DNA from: Marivivens aquimaris
Lineage (GTDB): Bacteria > Pseudomonadota > Alphaproteobacteria > Rhodobacterales > Rhodobacteraceae
Length of the DNA: 64,000 nucleotides
Reading direction: 5' to 3'
Assembly: GCF_015220045.1 (NCBI RefSeq)
Contig: NZ_JADBGB010000001.1
Coordinates: 1,269,001-1,333,000, forward strand
Positions 50,339-59,453 of this stretch are shown here, piece by piece. Made by a program: the position numbers and the translations under genes. The notes under the pieces are model-generated. The model had not been told where the DNA came from, did no database searches, and saw nothing but the letters and a program-made list of their open reading frames with translations. Position 1 is the first letter of the stretch. Each line of letters starts with the position of its first letter.

Positions 50339-51277
50339 ATGGACATTCGTCAAATTCGTTATTTTGTGGCCATCGCCGAAGAAGGCTCACTTTCCGCTGC
50401 CGCTCAGCGTGTAAACGTCGCGCAGCCCTCGCTCTCCCAGCACATCATCGCTGCCGAAAAAGAATTGGGCGTGAAGCTGTTCGAGCGTAGTCCGCGCGGC
50501 GTTATCCTCACCCAGTCAGGCGAGATTCTTCTGTCCCACGCGCGAGAAATTTTGCAGGCGCTCGACAATGCGATGGCCGCCGTGCGCAGTTCGGGCAACG
50601 AACCGCAGGGCGAAGTGACCTTCGGCCTTCCCAGCTCGATTGCCATGGTTCTGTCGGTTCCGTTGGCCGAAACCGTGCGTCTGGAATTGCCCAAGGTAAA
50701 GCTGCGGGTCGTTGATGCGATGAGCGGTTTCATCAAAACGTGGCTCGAAGACCAGTCCATCGACATGGGGATGCTCTACGACCTTGGGTCGGTCCGGCAC
50801 CTCAGCCATCAGCAGCTCATGACCGAAGAGCTGAACTTCTTCTCGGCACCGGATTCGTGGCCTTTCGACAGCGAACCCGGATCGCCGGTACCGCTGTCCG
50901 AACTGGCAGAAGAAGAACTGGTTCTTCCGTCCCCGCACCATGGTCTTCGGGTGATGATCGACCGCTTCGCCCGTGCCCAAGGCGTGACGCTGAATGTCGC
51001 GACAGAGATGGACGGCCTCGGCCAGATCAAAACGCTCGTCGCGCGGGGCAGCGGCTACACGATTCTCGCGCCTGCCGCCGCTATTGATTTTGTCGAGCGG
51101 GGCGATCTCATCATGGCGCCGATCATCGAGCCGCAGATGGTCCGCCCCGTCTACATGGTCCGCAATCCGAGCAAGCCAATGACGCTTGCCTGTCAGGAAG
51201 TGCAGCGCATCACGATGGAAGTGATCCGCGACCTCAAGGAACGCGGCCTCTGGAAGTCAGTCGAAACCGAAGCCTAG
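50339..51277 (+). CDS. LysR-family transcriptional regulator
   Basis: A 312-residue regulator with an N-terminal helix-turn-helix (IRQIRYFVAIAEEGSLSAAAQRVNVAQPSLSQ) and an effector domain resembling the Nac/Cbl-like branch. It is divergent from the CaiB operon, and a candidate operator in the gap is repeated upstream of the double ABC operon, so it may control both. The ATG at 50339 is preferred over the TTG three bases earlier; GGAG lies about nine bases upstream. Its TAG stop overlaps the TAG stop of the convergent exported protein gene in the palindrome CTAG. Confidence 0.93.
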   Translation: MDIRQIRYFVAIAEEGSLSAAAQRVNVAQPSLSQHIIAAEKELGVKLFERSPRGVILTQSGEILLSHAREILQALDNAMAAVRSSGNEPQGEVTFGLPSSIAMVLSVPLAETVRLELPKVKLRVVDAMSGFIKTWLEDQSIDMGMLYDLGSVRHLSHQQLMTEELNFFSAPDSWPFDSEPGSPVPLSELAEEELVLPSPHHGLRVMIDRFARAQGVTLNVATEMDGLGQIKTLVARGSGYTILAPAAAIDFVERGDLIMAPIIEPQMVRPVYMVRNPSKPMTLACQEVQRITMEVIRDLKERGLWKSVETEA

Positions 51278-51669
51278 TGCGTGTGCGCCATAGCGGGCAT
51301 TTCGCCCTCGGCAGGGTTCAGCGCGACGTTCACCATCACCACATCGCGGCGCGGTTCGGTCATGTCGAGCCGCAGCATCCAGTCGCCGTACATCTCCACG
51401 TTCAGGACGACGTGATAGATCCCTTCGCCGCAGCCTTCGAGGGCGGGGATCGGCGAGATGTTATGCGCCATCGGCATTGAGGGCATCTCTGGTTTCACAG
51501 TGAAAACAGCCGGTTGCACGGGACTGCCTGCTTCGGTCAGCGTGATCATGCAGTTGAACTCGAGCGCGTTTTCCGACGGGTCGCACTCCGCTTCCGCTTT
51601 GATGCGGTCGGCAAAAGCGGGCAACGCGGCGAGCGTCACGGCGGCGGCAGCAATGGCGGTTTTGATCAT
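51274..51669 (-). CDS. Small exported protein (YtkA/FixH-like)
   Basis: A 131-residue protein with a clear signal peptide (MIKTAIAAAAVTLAALPAFA, cleaved before DRIK) and a beta-rich mature part with two cysteines in the first third and one later. The C-terminal pattern DWMLRLDMTEPRRDVVMV resembles YtkA/FixH-like domains found in periplasmic proteins. A histidine/methionine-rich end (MPAMAHTH) and MPSMPMAHN could bind a metal such as copper. It is the last gene of the long ABC run, overlapping livF by four bases. Function unknown; the family call is tentative. Confidence 0.75.
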   Translation of the reverse strand: MIKTAIAAAAVTLAALPAFADRIKAEAECDPSENALEFNCMITLTEAGSPVQPAVFTVKPEMPSMPMAHNISPIPALEGCGEGIYHVVLNVEMYGDWMLRLDMTEPRRDVVMVNVALNPAEGEMPAMAHTH

Positions 51670-52352
51670 GATGTGGCCCCTTGAAGCAGTGTATTTTCGA
51701 TGGTGGTGATGTCGCCTGTAGGCACGATGCGGCCATGACGCAGGACGATGTGGTGGTCCGCAGCGGCGAGTGCGCGGTGGAGGTGCTGCTCGACCAGCAG
51801 AATGCCGAGGCCGTCCTGCTTCAGTTCCGCGATGATGCCGAAAACACGGTCTGTCGCGGCCGGTGACAGGCCGAGCGTGGGCTCATCCAGCAGCAGGTAA
51901 CGCGGCGCAGCCATCAGCGCGCGCGCCACGGCAAGCATCGTCGCCTCACCGCCGCTGAGCGTTCCGGCCTTCTGGTTCAGGCGCTTGGCCAGTTCGGGAA
52001 AACGGGTGAGGACGCCCGTAGTGCGGGTCGCGATGTGGTTGCGGGCGACGCGCCCTGCCCCGAGCCGCAGCGTTTCAGCAACCGTCAGAGCGCCTGCCAG
52101 CACGCGGCCTTCTGGAACATAGCCAATGCTGCGCGGTTTGTGGGACGGCCAAACGGTCGTATCGGTGCCGTCGATGGTGATGTGTCCTGCAGTGGGCGCC
52201 TCCAACCCGAGGACCGCCCTCACGAGGCTGCTTTTACCTGCACCGTTTACGCCGACGACAGCCGTCACTTCTCCAGCACAAATGTCGAGCGACGCATCCT
52301 GAAGCGCTGCGATACGCCCGTAACTGACCGAGAGATTGCGCACAGAAATCAT
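51666..52352 (-). CDS. Branched-chain-amino-acid-type ABC ATPase (LivF-like), set 1
   Basis: A 228-residue ATPase of the hydrophobic amino acid (HAAT) family. Walker A is GVNGAGKSS, the signature TLSGGEATMLA departs slightly from the usual SGGEQQ, and Walker B is LLLDEPTLGL. It overlaps the LivG-like gene by four bases. It is slightly shorter than most LivF proteins (about 233-240). It works with the LivG, LivM and LivH proteins of set 1; no binding protein is attached to this set. Confidence 0.94.
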   Translation of the reverse strand: MISVRNLSVSYGRIAALQDASLDICAGEVTAVVGVNGAGKSSLVRAVLGLEAPTAGHITIDGTDTTVWPSHKPRSIGYVPEGRVLAGALTVAETLRLGAGRVARNHIATRTTGVLTRFPELAKRLNQKAGTLSGGEATMLAVARALMAAPRYLLLDEPTLGLSPAATDRVFGIIAELKQDGLGILLVEQHLHRALAAADHHIVLRHGRIVPTGDITTIENTLLQGATS

Positions 52353-53092
52353 GCCACCTCTCCAAAATAGCTGCGGCGCACTTCGCGGGTATTCAGCACG
52401 TCAGCGAGCGGTCCGTCCGCGATTTTGCGCCCCGCGTCGAGCACCGCAACGCGGGAACACAAAGCTCCGATCAGCCCCATCTTGTGCTCGATCACAATAG
52501 CTGAGCGGTTCGGCAAAAGGTGCGCGGCGATGGTCGCCGTGATGCGGTCGGTTTCTGCAGGCGTCATCCCCGCTGCGGGCTCATCGAGCAGAACCAAAGA
52601 GGCATCCGCCGCGATGACCCGCGCGATTTCAAGGTGGCGGAATTCGACGAGCGTCAGGCTTTCGGGCATATCCCAAGCCTTCTCTGCCAAACCGAGGAGG
52701 CCAAGGATGCCAAGCAAGTCCTCGCGCTCGGCACGCTGTGAAGTACGGGTCTGCCAGACGGTTTCGCGCCAATGTGCACGCGCATGGCGTGCTGCGCGGA
52801 TGTTCTCGAAAACGGACAGTCTCGAGGCGAATTGCAGGTTCTGGAAGGTCCGCGAGACGCCGGATTTAGCGATCTGCTCGGGGCGCCCAGGCAGGTCGCG
52901 TCCGTCCAGCAGGACTGAACCCTCGGCTTTAAAATTACCTGTCAACACGTTGAACAAACTAGTCTTTCCCGATCCGTTGGGTCCAATCAGCCCTACAACT
53001 TCTCCGGCGCCCACCGACAGGTCGACACCATCTAGCGCAGTCACGCCCCCGAAGCGGAGGGTCAGCCCCTTTACCTCTAGCGACGCAGCCAT
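52349..53092 (-). CDS. Branched-chain-amino-acid-type ABC ATPase (LivG-like), set 1
   Basis: A 247-residue ATPase. Walker A is GPNGSGKTS near residue 37, the signature region TLVEFRHLEIAR replaces the canonical SGG motif (the expected LSYGxxRxLE of LivG is reduced to LVEFRHLE), and Walker B is [11 protein letters not shown]. The ATG at 53092 is chosen; a GTG nine bases upstream is possible. It overlaps the livM-like gene by 16 bases. Confidence 0.92.
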   Translation of the reverse strand: MAASLEVKGLTLRFGGVTALDGVDLSVGAGEVVGLIGPNGSGKTSLFNVLTGNFKAEGSVLLDGRDLPGRPEQIAKSGVSRTFQNLQFASRLSVFENIRAARHARAHWRETVWQTRTSQRAEREDLLGILGLLGLAEKAWDMPESLTLVEFRHLEIARVIAADASLVLLDEPAAGMTPAETDRITATIAAHLLPNRSAIVIEHKMGLIGALCSRVAVLDAGRKIADGPLADVLNTREVRRSYFGEVA

Positions 53093-53967
53093 TTCTGCCA
53101 CCTCCGCACGAGGGTTTCGTCCAGCAGGCCACGCGGACGCCAGATCAGGATAACCGCGACGAGGCCGCCGAAGACGATCATCCGGTAGCCCGCGAAAATC
53201 CGCAGCGTCTCCAGTGCACCTATGTCGATGAACACGCCGAGGATCGGGCCGAGCACCGTGCCGAGGCCGCCCATCAACCCATAAGACAGCGCGTGAACGC
53301 CGATCATGACCGAGAACTGCGCGGGCTCGATATAGGTCGCCATATGCGCATAAAGACCGCCGCCGATGGCCGCGATCGCGCCGGCAGCGGCGGCGGCAAT
53401 GGTTTTGACACGGCTCGGCGATAGGCCCTGCATCGCGGCGAGTGTCGGGTTCTCTCCGACCAGCCGCAGGACAGCCATCCCGCGCGCGCGGGTGATCAGG
53501 GCGATGGCCGCGATGACCATCACCAACGCCGCGAGAATGATGCCGAGGTACTGACCCGCGCCGATACCAGCGTCATATACCCAGCGGATATCGCGGAAAC
53601 CGTTCGCGCCGTCAGGGCCGGTCAGATAGCCGTCCACGTCACGCTGGTAGTGGATCACATTGAGCGACGCACGCAGCAGCTCGGCAAAGGCGAGCGTCGC
53701 GATGGCGTAGTGGAGGCCCGACAGCCGCAGGGTCACGCGGGCGACGATGGCGGCGACGATGGCTCCGGTCAGCGCACCCAGCAAGACGGCGAACACGAAT
53801 GGCCACTGCCAGACGGCGGAGGCGATGCCGCTCGTGTAGGCGCCGATTGCGAAATACGCCTGCTGGCCGAAGCTGATTTCTCCGGCGACCAACAGCAGCC
53901 AAGCGGAGATCGCAAGGAACGAAAACAGCGCGATGTTCGACAGAACAGATATCGTGAAACCGTCCAT
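53077..53967 (-). CDS. Branched-chain-amino-acid-type ABC permease (LivM-like), set 1
   Basis: A 296-residue membrane protein with eight to ten helices. The family patterns GEISFGQQAYFAIGAYTSGIA and RAVGENPTLAAMQG-like coupling loop (VLRLVGENPTLAAMQGL) are present, as is GGLYAHMATYIEPAQFSV. It begins three bases after the livH-like gene. The start ATG at 53967 gives a normal N-terminus. Confidence 0.94.
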   Translation of the reverse strand: MDGFTISVLSNIALFSFLAISAWLLLVAGEISFGQQAYFAIGAYTSGIASAVWQWPFVFAVLLGALTGAIVAAIVARVTLRLSGLHYAIATLAFAELLRASLNVIHYQRDVDGYLTGPDGANGFRDIRWVYDAGIGAGQYLGIILAALVMVIAAIALITRARGMAVLRLVGENPTLAAMQGLSPSRVKTIAAAAAGAIAAIGGGLYAHMATYIEPAQFSVMIGVHALSYGLMGGLGTVLGPILGVFIDIGALETLRIFAGYRMIVFGGLVAVILIWRPRGLLDETLVRRWQKWLRR

Positions 53968-53970
53968 GGC

Positions 53971-54876
53971 TCAGAGCCTCCGCGCGGTTTTGGCGGTGGC
54001 ACGTCCCGTCAGGCCGTAGGGCAACAAAACGAGCGCAAGGAACAGCGTGGCGTAGACGACGATCTCGCGGCCCGCTGCACCGAGGAACCACTGGGACTGC
54101 GCTTCGACAACGCCGAGGACCAGCCCGCCGATGACCGCGCCGCGCAGGGAGCCCAGCCCGCCGATCACCATCGCGATCAGGCCCTTCAACGTGGCCCAGA
54201 GGCCGAATTTCGGTGTGATCTGGCCATCTGTCGCGGCGATCATGAAGCCCGCCGCGCCGCCGATGCACGCCGCCAGTAGAAACGTCAGAAACGCCACGCG
54301 GGCGACGTTGATGCCGGACACGCGTGCGGCCTCGGGGCTGTCGGACAGTGTGCGCAGTTCAAGACCGAAGAAGGTGCGCGTCAGCAGAAGATGCACTCCC
54401 AACAGAAGCACCGCCGCGACGACAGCCATGGCGAGGTATTCAGCGCGGATAAAGAAAGGACCGAAGTCGATGACGGACAAAGTGCCAATGCTCGGAAAGG
54501 CATAGGTCCGTCCCGGAAAGACGTGGGCGACGGCCTCCTCAAGCTGCATCGAGATGGCGAAACTCGACGCCATCGAGGCCAGCGCGGCGTTACCCTTGAT
54601 CGCGGCGAAGGACAGTCGCTCGACATATGCCGAGGCGATCACCGCGCCCGCAATGGTCACGATGAGAACGGTAAGAATGCCGGAGCCGTGTTGGGAAAAT
54701 CCGGCTCCGGCAAATACGCCGACCATGATGGACGGGCCGAACGTGATGTTCAGCCGCCCCATCACCCCGAAGATCAGCGTAAATCCAAGTGCAAGCAGGC
54801 CATAGGCATAGCCGGTCGCCAAACCGTCCAATGTGTTCTGGATCAGATCGACCACCGGCCCGTCCCTCTCGCTCAA
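53971..54876 (-). CDS. Branched-chain-amino-acid-type ABC permease (LivH-like), set 1
   Basis: A permease of about 301 residues with eight helices. ALGFTLIFGVMGRLNITFG near the N-terminus and GGLGSLRGAVIGGLVLGVVE near the C-terminus are typical of LivH. The start is either TTG at 54876, which overlaps the preceding stop as TTGA, or GTG at 54855 preceded by a GAGAGGGA site; the former matches the coupling seen across this operon. It joins set 1 to set 2 without a gap. Confidence 0.9.
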   Translation of the reverse strand: MSERDGPVVDLIQNTLDGLATGYAYGLLALGFTLIFGVMGRLNITFGPSIMVGVFAGAGFSQHGSGILTVLIVTIAGAVIASAYVERLSFAAIKGNAALASMASSFAISMQLEEAVAHVFPGRTYAFPSIGTLSVIDFGPFFIRAEYLAMAVVAAVLLLGVHLLLTRTFFGLELRTLSDSPEAARVSGINVARVAFLTFLLAACIGGAAGFMIAATDGQITPKFGLWATLKGLIAMVIGGLGSLRGAVIGGLVLGVVEAQSQWFLGAAGREIVVYATLFLALVLLPYGLTGRATAKTARRL

Positions 54877-55592
54877 CTCGCTTTGCGTGCGCCGAGGTAA
54901 GCGCGCTGAATCAACTCGTCGTGGTCGACTTCGCCGGGCTGACCGCCGAAGGTCACGTGCCCCTGTTCGAGCAGGTAGAAGTGGTCCGCGTATTTCAGCG
55001 CCAGCGTCGCGTTCTGCTCCACGAGGAAGATCGTGCGGCCCTCGTCGCGCAGACCGCCGATGATCTCGAAGATTTCCTCGACGATGATGGGCGCGAGGCC
55101 GGTCGACGGCTCATCCATCAGCAGGATCTTCGGGCGGGCCATCAGCGCACGGCCCACGGCCAGCATCTGCTGTTCACCGCCCGACAGCGTGCCCGCCATC
55201 TGACCGGACCGTTCCCGCAGACGCGGGAAGCGTTGCAGAACGTCTTCGAGGTCGCGGGCGACGCCTTCCTTGTCCTTGAAGTAGGCGAACGCACCGGCGT
55301 GCAGGTTGTCGAGCACAGACATCTCCGGAAACACGAGGCGGTTTTCGGGGACGGTCACGACGCCCTTGGTGACGATGTTGTGGGGCTTCAACCCGACGAG
55401 TTCATCGCCGCCCATGTTGATCGAGCCCGCCTGCGCCTTGAGGATGCCTGCGATGGTCCAGATCAGCGTGGTTTTCCCTGCGCCATTCGGTCCGAGAAGA
55501 CAGGTCAGCCCGCCTTCGCGAATGTCGAGCGACACGCCTTTAAGCGCGGCGATCTTGCCGTAGGAGGTGCGGACGTCACGGATGTTAAGCAT
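54873..55592 (-). CDS. Branched-chain-amino-acid-type ABC ATPase (LivF-like), set 2
   Basis: A 239-residue ATPase: Walker A GPNGAGKTT, signature TLSGGEQQML, Walker B ILLMDEPSTGLAP. These are the canonical LivF motifs, in contrast to the slightly altered set 1 copy. The start at 55592 ([13 protein letters not shown]) overlaps the upstream LivG-like gene by eight bases; a farther upstream start at 55682 would run deep into it. Confidence 0.95.
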   Translation of the reverse strand: MLNIRDVRTSYGKIAALKGVSLDIREGGLTCLLGPNGAGKTTLIWTIAGILKAQAGSINMGGDELVGLKPHNIVTKGVVTVPENRLVFPEMSVLDNLHAGAFAYFKDKEGVARDLEDVLQRFPRLRERSGQMAGTLSGGEQQMLAVGRALMARPKILLMDEPSTGLAPIIVEEIFEIIGGLRDEGRTIFLVEQNATLALKYADHFYLLEQGHVTFGGQPGEVDHDELIQRAYLGARKAS

Positions 55593-56352
55593 CGGCGAGT
55601 TCCTTTTCGGAATGCGAGCTACCGAGGTAGGCAGCGCGGACATCGGGGTTGGCCTGAATATCTGCCGGACCGCCTTCGGCAATCTTGCGGCCGAAGTTCA
55701 GCACGGCGATGCGGTCGGAAATGCCCATGACGAGCTCCATCATGTGCTCGATCAGCAGAACGGTGACCCCGCGGTCGCGGACGGCGCGGATGCGCTCGGC
55801 TAGCAGTTGACCGTCTTCGAGGCTGGCACCTGCGGCAGGCTCGTCCAGCAGCAGAACGCGCGGATTAGAGGCCAGCGCACGGGCCATCTCCAGACGGCGC
55901 ATTTCACCGAACGACAGGGCCGATGCGAGGTGGTCGCGCTTCGAGTAGAGCTGCGAGAACCGCAGCAATTCGTTGATATCCGCGCTCTGATCGCCGCCCG
56001 CTCTGAACCAGCGGGACATGAAGTGCTGACGGCGCTGCTCCATCCCGTTCTGCGCGACCCAGAGATTCTGCGCGACAGTGAGGTTCCCGAACAGACGGAT
56101 GTTCTGGAACGTGCGGGCGACACCCATCGCGGTGCGTTCGTATTGCGCCATTGCGGTGAGGTCCTGCCCGTCCAGCATCACGCGGCCTGCGGTTACCGAA
56201 TAGAGGCCGGTGATCAGGTTGACGGTCGTCGATTTGCCTGAGCCGTTGGGCCCGATCAGACCGAAAATCTCGCCTTCCTTAATCGTCAGGCTCACATCGT
56301 CGACGGCGCGGACGCCGCCGAAATGTTTAGAAAGTCCTTCGAGGGTCAGCAT
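55585..56352 (-). CDS. Branched-chain-amino-acid-type ABC ATPase (LivG-like), set 2
   Basis: A 255-residue ATPase: Walker [10 protein letters not shown], signature [14 protein letters not shown] and Walker [13 protein letters not shown]. The ATG at 56352 shares a base with the stop of the livM-like gene (TGATG). Upstream in-frame starts would lie inside livM and are rejected. It works with the LivF and permease proteins of set 2. Confidence 0.95.
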   Translation of the reverse strand: MLTLEGLSKHFGGVRAVDDVSLTIKEGEIFGLIGPNGSGKSTTVNLITGLYSVTAGRVMLDGQDLTAMAQYERTAMGVARTFQNIRLFGNLTVAQNLWVAQNGMEQRRQHFMSRWFRAGGDQSADINELLRFSQLYSKRDHLASALSFGEMRRLEMARALASNPRVLLLDEPAAGASLEDGQLLAERIRAVRDRGVTVLLIEHMMELVMGISDRIAVLNFGRKIAEGGPADIQANPDVRAAYLGSSHSEKELADA

Positions 56353-57275
56353 CAGTCGGCCTCGTTCAGTTTGTTCGCAGCAGCCGAACGGCGGCGCAGA
56401 AGTTGGGACAGACGCGGCATACGCTCGCCAAGGAGGCCCGTCGGGCGCAGGTTCATCGCGACAACGATGAGCGCACCGAACAGCAGGCTCCGCCAATCAC
56501 CGAGAAAACGCAGACCTTCGACGAGGAAGCCTTGGACAAAGACCACAGCGATCAGCGTACCGAAGACGGAACCGAGGCCGCCGAGGATCGGGTAGGCTAT
56601 CGCGAAGGTCGCCAGCAGGATGCCGAAGACGCCGTGCTCGATATGGGTGACGGTGTGGGCATAGATGCCGCCGCCAAGGCCCGCGATCGCGCCGCCGGCC
56701 GCCATTGCGCCGACCTTGATCGCTGTGAGGTTCAGACCGATCGACTGGGCTGCGGTTTCATCGTGACCCACTGCGCGCAGCACGGCCCCTGCACGGGTGT
56801 TATCGACCCAATAGAGCAGCGCCATCACCACAGCGACTACGGCCCAGATGAACATCGCCACATCAGCGGTATCCCAGCCGTTTTCGGGGAAGAAACGGAT
56901 CGAACGGAAGCCCTCTGCCCCGTTCGGGCCAACCAGTTCGCCGGTGCGATCAATCTGCCAAGTGAGGTTGAAGAAGAACAGACGCACCATTTCGCCGAAA
57001 GCGAGCGTCGCTACGACGAGCATCAGGCCTTTGACGCGCAGCGCGGGGAAACCCACGAGGCAGGCCAGCGCGCCGGTCAGCACCGCAGCGATCAGGATCG
57101 CGGGCAGGATGTGCAGACCGAACATCGTGGTGCAAGCCGCCGCGAGGTATGCGCCTACCGCGTAGAAACCGGCCTGCGCCATCGACACCTGACCCGTCAG
57201 AAGCACGATATAGGCGGACAGACCGAGCAGCGTGTGGACGCCGAGGATCTGGAGAAGTCCGAGATAGAATTCCAT
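56352..57275 (-). CDS. Branched-chain-amino-acid-type ABC permease (LivM-like), set 2
   Basis: A 307-residue permease with eight to ten helices. [21 protein letters not shown] and [19 protein letters not shown] (the coupling loop) are LivM signatures, followed by [17 protein letters not shown]. It starts 12 bases after the livH-like gene of set 2. It ends with the basic [14 protein letters not shown] tail. Confidence 0.95.
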   Translation of the reverse strand: MEFYLGLLQILGVHTLLGLSAYIVLLTGQVSMAQAGFYAVGAYLAAACTTMFGLHILPAILIAAVLTGALACLVGFPALRVKGLMLVVATLAFGEMVRLFFFNLTWQIDRTGELVGPNGAEGFRSIRFFPENGWDTADVAMFIWAVVAVVMALLYWVDNTRAGAVLRAVGHDETAAQSIGLNLTAIKVGAMAAGGAIAGLGGGIYAHTVTHIEHGVFGILLATFAIAYPILGGLGSVFGTLIAVVFVQGFLVEGLRFLGDWRSLLFGALIVVAMNLRPTGLLGERMPRLSQLLRRRSAAANKLNEAD

Positions 57276-57287
57276 TGTTTCCTCCGT

Positions 57288-58178
57288 TTAGTCGCGACCG
57301 GACACGGTGCCGAAAAGGCCGCCGGGACGCAGGATCAGGAACATGAAAAGCAGGAGCATGACGTAAATGTCGCGCTCGGTGACGCCGCGCAGCAGGAGGA
57401 ACACGTTCTCTGCCGCACCAACCATCAGGCCGCCGATGATCGCACCGGGGATCGAGCCGAGGCCGCCGATCACCACAACGATGAGGCCCTTGGTGGTCAG
57501 ACCCATCGCGATGACGGGCGAGAGAACTCCCACCGCCGCAGCGGTCATAGCGCCCGCCGTTCCGCCGAGGAGACCCGCGATGACAAAGGTCAACGCGTTC
57601 ACACGCTCGGTCGGGACGCCGCAAAGCTGGGCAGCGCGCGGCTGTTGGGACACGGCGCGGGTCGCGAGGCCCAGAGGCGTGCGATAGAGCAGCCAGTAGA
57701 GGATACCCATCGCCGCGACGCAGATGCCGAAGACAAATAGAAGGTCTCCACGGATCCAGATATCACCGATGGTGATCTCGGCGTTTCTTAGAGCCGAGGG
57801 ATAGGGGTACGGCATCCCGTGCGACAGGTGCACGACAAGCTCGTCGATAAAGAGCAACATACCGACCGAGGCCAGCAGCGATGCCATGGGATAACCGGAC
57901 GGCGTGAAGCGGAAACAACCAAGGTAGACGATGTACCCGATAGCGCCCGCGCCGAGCGCGGAAACGAGGAACACCAGCACAGGCGGCAGCGGGACGGCGA
58001 TGGAGGCCGCAAGTCCCACATAGGTTCCCGCCAGCGCGGCAGCGCCGTAGGCAAGGTTGAGTTTACGCATCACACCGAAAATCAGGGTGAAGCCGATCCC
58101 GATCAGCGCGTAGGTCGTCCCGAAAAGCAGGCCGTCCGTTAGCGACTGGATCAGGTCGATGAAGAAAAAATAATCCAT
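57288..58178 (-). CDS. Branched-chain-amino-acid-type ABC permease (LivH-like), set 2
   Basis: A 296-residue permease with eight helices. It begins MDYFFFIDLIQSLTDGLLFG and contains IGFTLIFGVMRKLNLAYG and GGLGSIPGAIIGGLMVGAAE, diagnostic of LivH. It follows the binding-protein gene after an 87-base gap with a hairpin. Confidence 0.95.
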   Translation of the reverse strand: MDYFFFIDLIQSLTDGLLFGTTYALIGIGFTLIFGVMRKLNLAYGAAALAGTYVGLAASIAVPLPPVLVFLVSALGAGAIGYIVYLGCFRFTPSGYPMASLLASVGMLLFIDELVVHLSHGMPYPYPSALRNAEITIGDIWIRGDLLFVFGICVAAMGILYWLLYRTPLGLATRAVSQQPRAAQLCGVPTERVNALTFVIAGLLGGTAGAMTAAAVGVLSPVIAMGLTTKGLIVVVIGGLGSIPGAIIGGLMVGAAENVFLLLRGVTERDIYVMLLLFMFLILRPGGLFGTVSGRD

Positions 58179-58220
58179 AGCATGGGTCTCAGGTCTGGCG
58201 GCATCGCGAAGGATGCGGGC

Positions 58221-58254
58221 ACCGGTCCGGAAAGGTGCGCCCTCTCCAGACCGG
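58221..58254 (-). other. Intercistronic hairpin after the binding-protein gene
   Basis: CCGGTC and GACCGG, with additional GGA/TCC pairing inside, can form a stem between the binding-protein gene and the first permease gene. There is no T run. As in the dpp operon, it probably protects the upstream message or reduces read-through. Confidence 0.55.
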
Positions 58255-58265
58255 CGGTTTCAGAA

Positions 58266-59453
58266 TCAGCTGTCCGGATTGTGGACGACTTCCCATGCGT
58301 CGCCGCTTGCGCTGACGAAGACGTAGGGCTTGATCGATTCACCTTCGGCGGTACGGCCGTTGGTACCGAGCAGACCTTCGACGGTTTCCATCGATGCCAG
58401 AGCGTCACGGATCTTGCGGCGGTCGGCTTCGAGCGATTCAGCGGTGCCGTCGATGTGGGCCGCGTTGATCACGTCGCGCAGGATCATGATGTTTTCCCAA
58501 GCCGCAGCCGAGTGCAGGTCGAGCGCGCCGCCCTTGGCAGCAACGGCATCAGCTGCCTCACGGGCCGCATCGTTGACCGGAGCGAAGCTGGTCGGGATGG
58601 TGAGGCCCTGCGCTTCGTTCGCGCAACCGGTCAGGGTTTCGAGCGACGACGACGAGGTCAGACCGACGAGCACTTCCGGTTCTACGCCCTGACGCGACAT
58701 CTCGCGCAGCATACCGCAGGTGGTGAACGGGTGAGCCGAGATCGCGACGATATCCGGCTCGGCGCGGCGCATCGCACGGGCCTGGTTCGAGAAGTTGGTG
58801 TCGTTGACGAGCCACTGGGCTTCACCGACGACTTCGAAACCGTGGGCTTCGGCAGCGGTCTTCATGACCGAGTACCAAGTGAAGCGCGAGTGCGCGAAGT
58901 CTTCTTCGACGCCGCCGAAGATGGTCTTGGCTTCGGGGTGTTCGGCGCGGAGCCAAGCGAACAAGTCGTCGTACATCTTGGCTTCGGACGGGGTGTTACG
59001 GAATACCCACTCCGAGATGCCGGCCAGACCGCCCTTGATCGCCACGTCGGTGAAGATCGGGAACTGGAGGCCGGTGTCGCCGCCGTCGTCGATGTGCGCT
59101 TGCAGGATACCGAAGAGCGGCTCTGCAACGTTCGAGCAGGTCGGGCCAACGGCAACGACTGCATCGGTGGTGGCGATACGGCGCAGGACCGAGATGCCTT
59201 CTTCGGCGTTGCAGCGGTCATCGTAGTATTCGGTTTCGAGCATCGCGTGGCTGCCGTCAGCAAGCGTGACGCCGCCTTCAGCGTTCACTTTTTCGACTGC
59301 CGCAGCCATAGCCGCGCCCGAGTTCTGACCGAAAATACCGACAACGCCCGACGAGGCGCCGAAGCCGGCGATACGGATGGTGGTCTCTGCGGCGGCAGGA
59401 AGTGCGGCCGACAGGGCCAGTGCAGATACGGCTGCAAACTTGGCAAACTTCAT
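58266..59453 (-). CDS. Periplasmic binding protein of the HAAT type
   Basis: A 395-residue exported protein. The signal peptide ends near AAA-ETT (residue 22), and the mature protein shows the two-lobed type I binding-protein pattern (IRIAGFGASSGVVGIFGQNSGAAM). HAAT binding proteins take branched-chain amino acids, amides or aromatic acids, and many non-amino-acid ligands are known. It is the only such protein for two sets of permeases and ATPases downstream. It is divergent from an SDR-GST-ALDH operon, which suggests that its ligand is the substrate of those enzymes. Confidence 0.93.
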   Translation of the reverse strand: MKFAKFAAVSALALSAALPAAAETTIRIAGFGASSGVVGIFGQNSGAAMAAAVEKVNAEGGVTLADGSHAMLETEYYDDRCNAEEGISVLRRIATTDAVVAVGPTCSNVAEPLFGILQAHIDDGGDTGLQFPIFTDVAIKGGLAGISEWVFRNTPSEAKMYDDLFAWLRAEHPEAKTIFGGVEEDFAHSRFTWYSVMKTAAEAHGFEVVGEAQWLVNDTNFSNQARAMRRAEPDIVAISAHPFTTCGMLREMSRQGVEPEVLVGLTSSSSLETLTGCANEAQGLTIPTSFAPVNDAAREAADAVAAKGGALDLHSAAAWENIMILRDVINAAHIDGTAESLEADRRKIRDALASMETVEGLLGTNGRTAEGESIKPYVFVSASGDAWEVVHNPDS

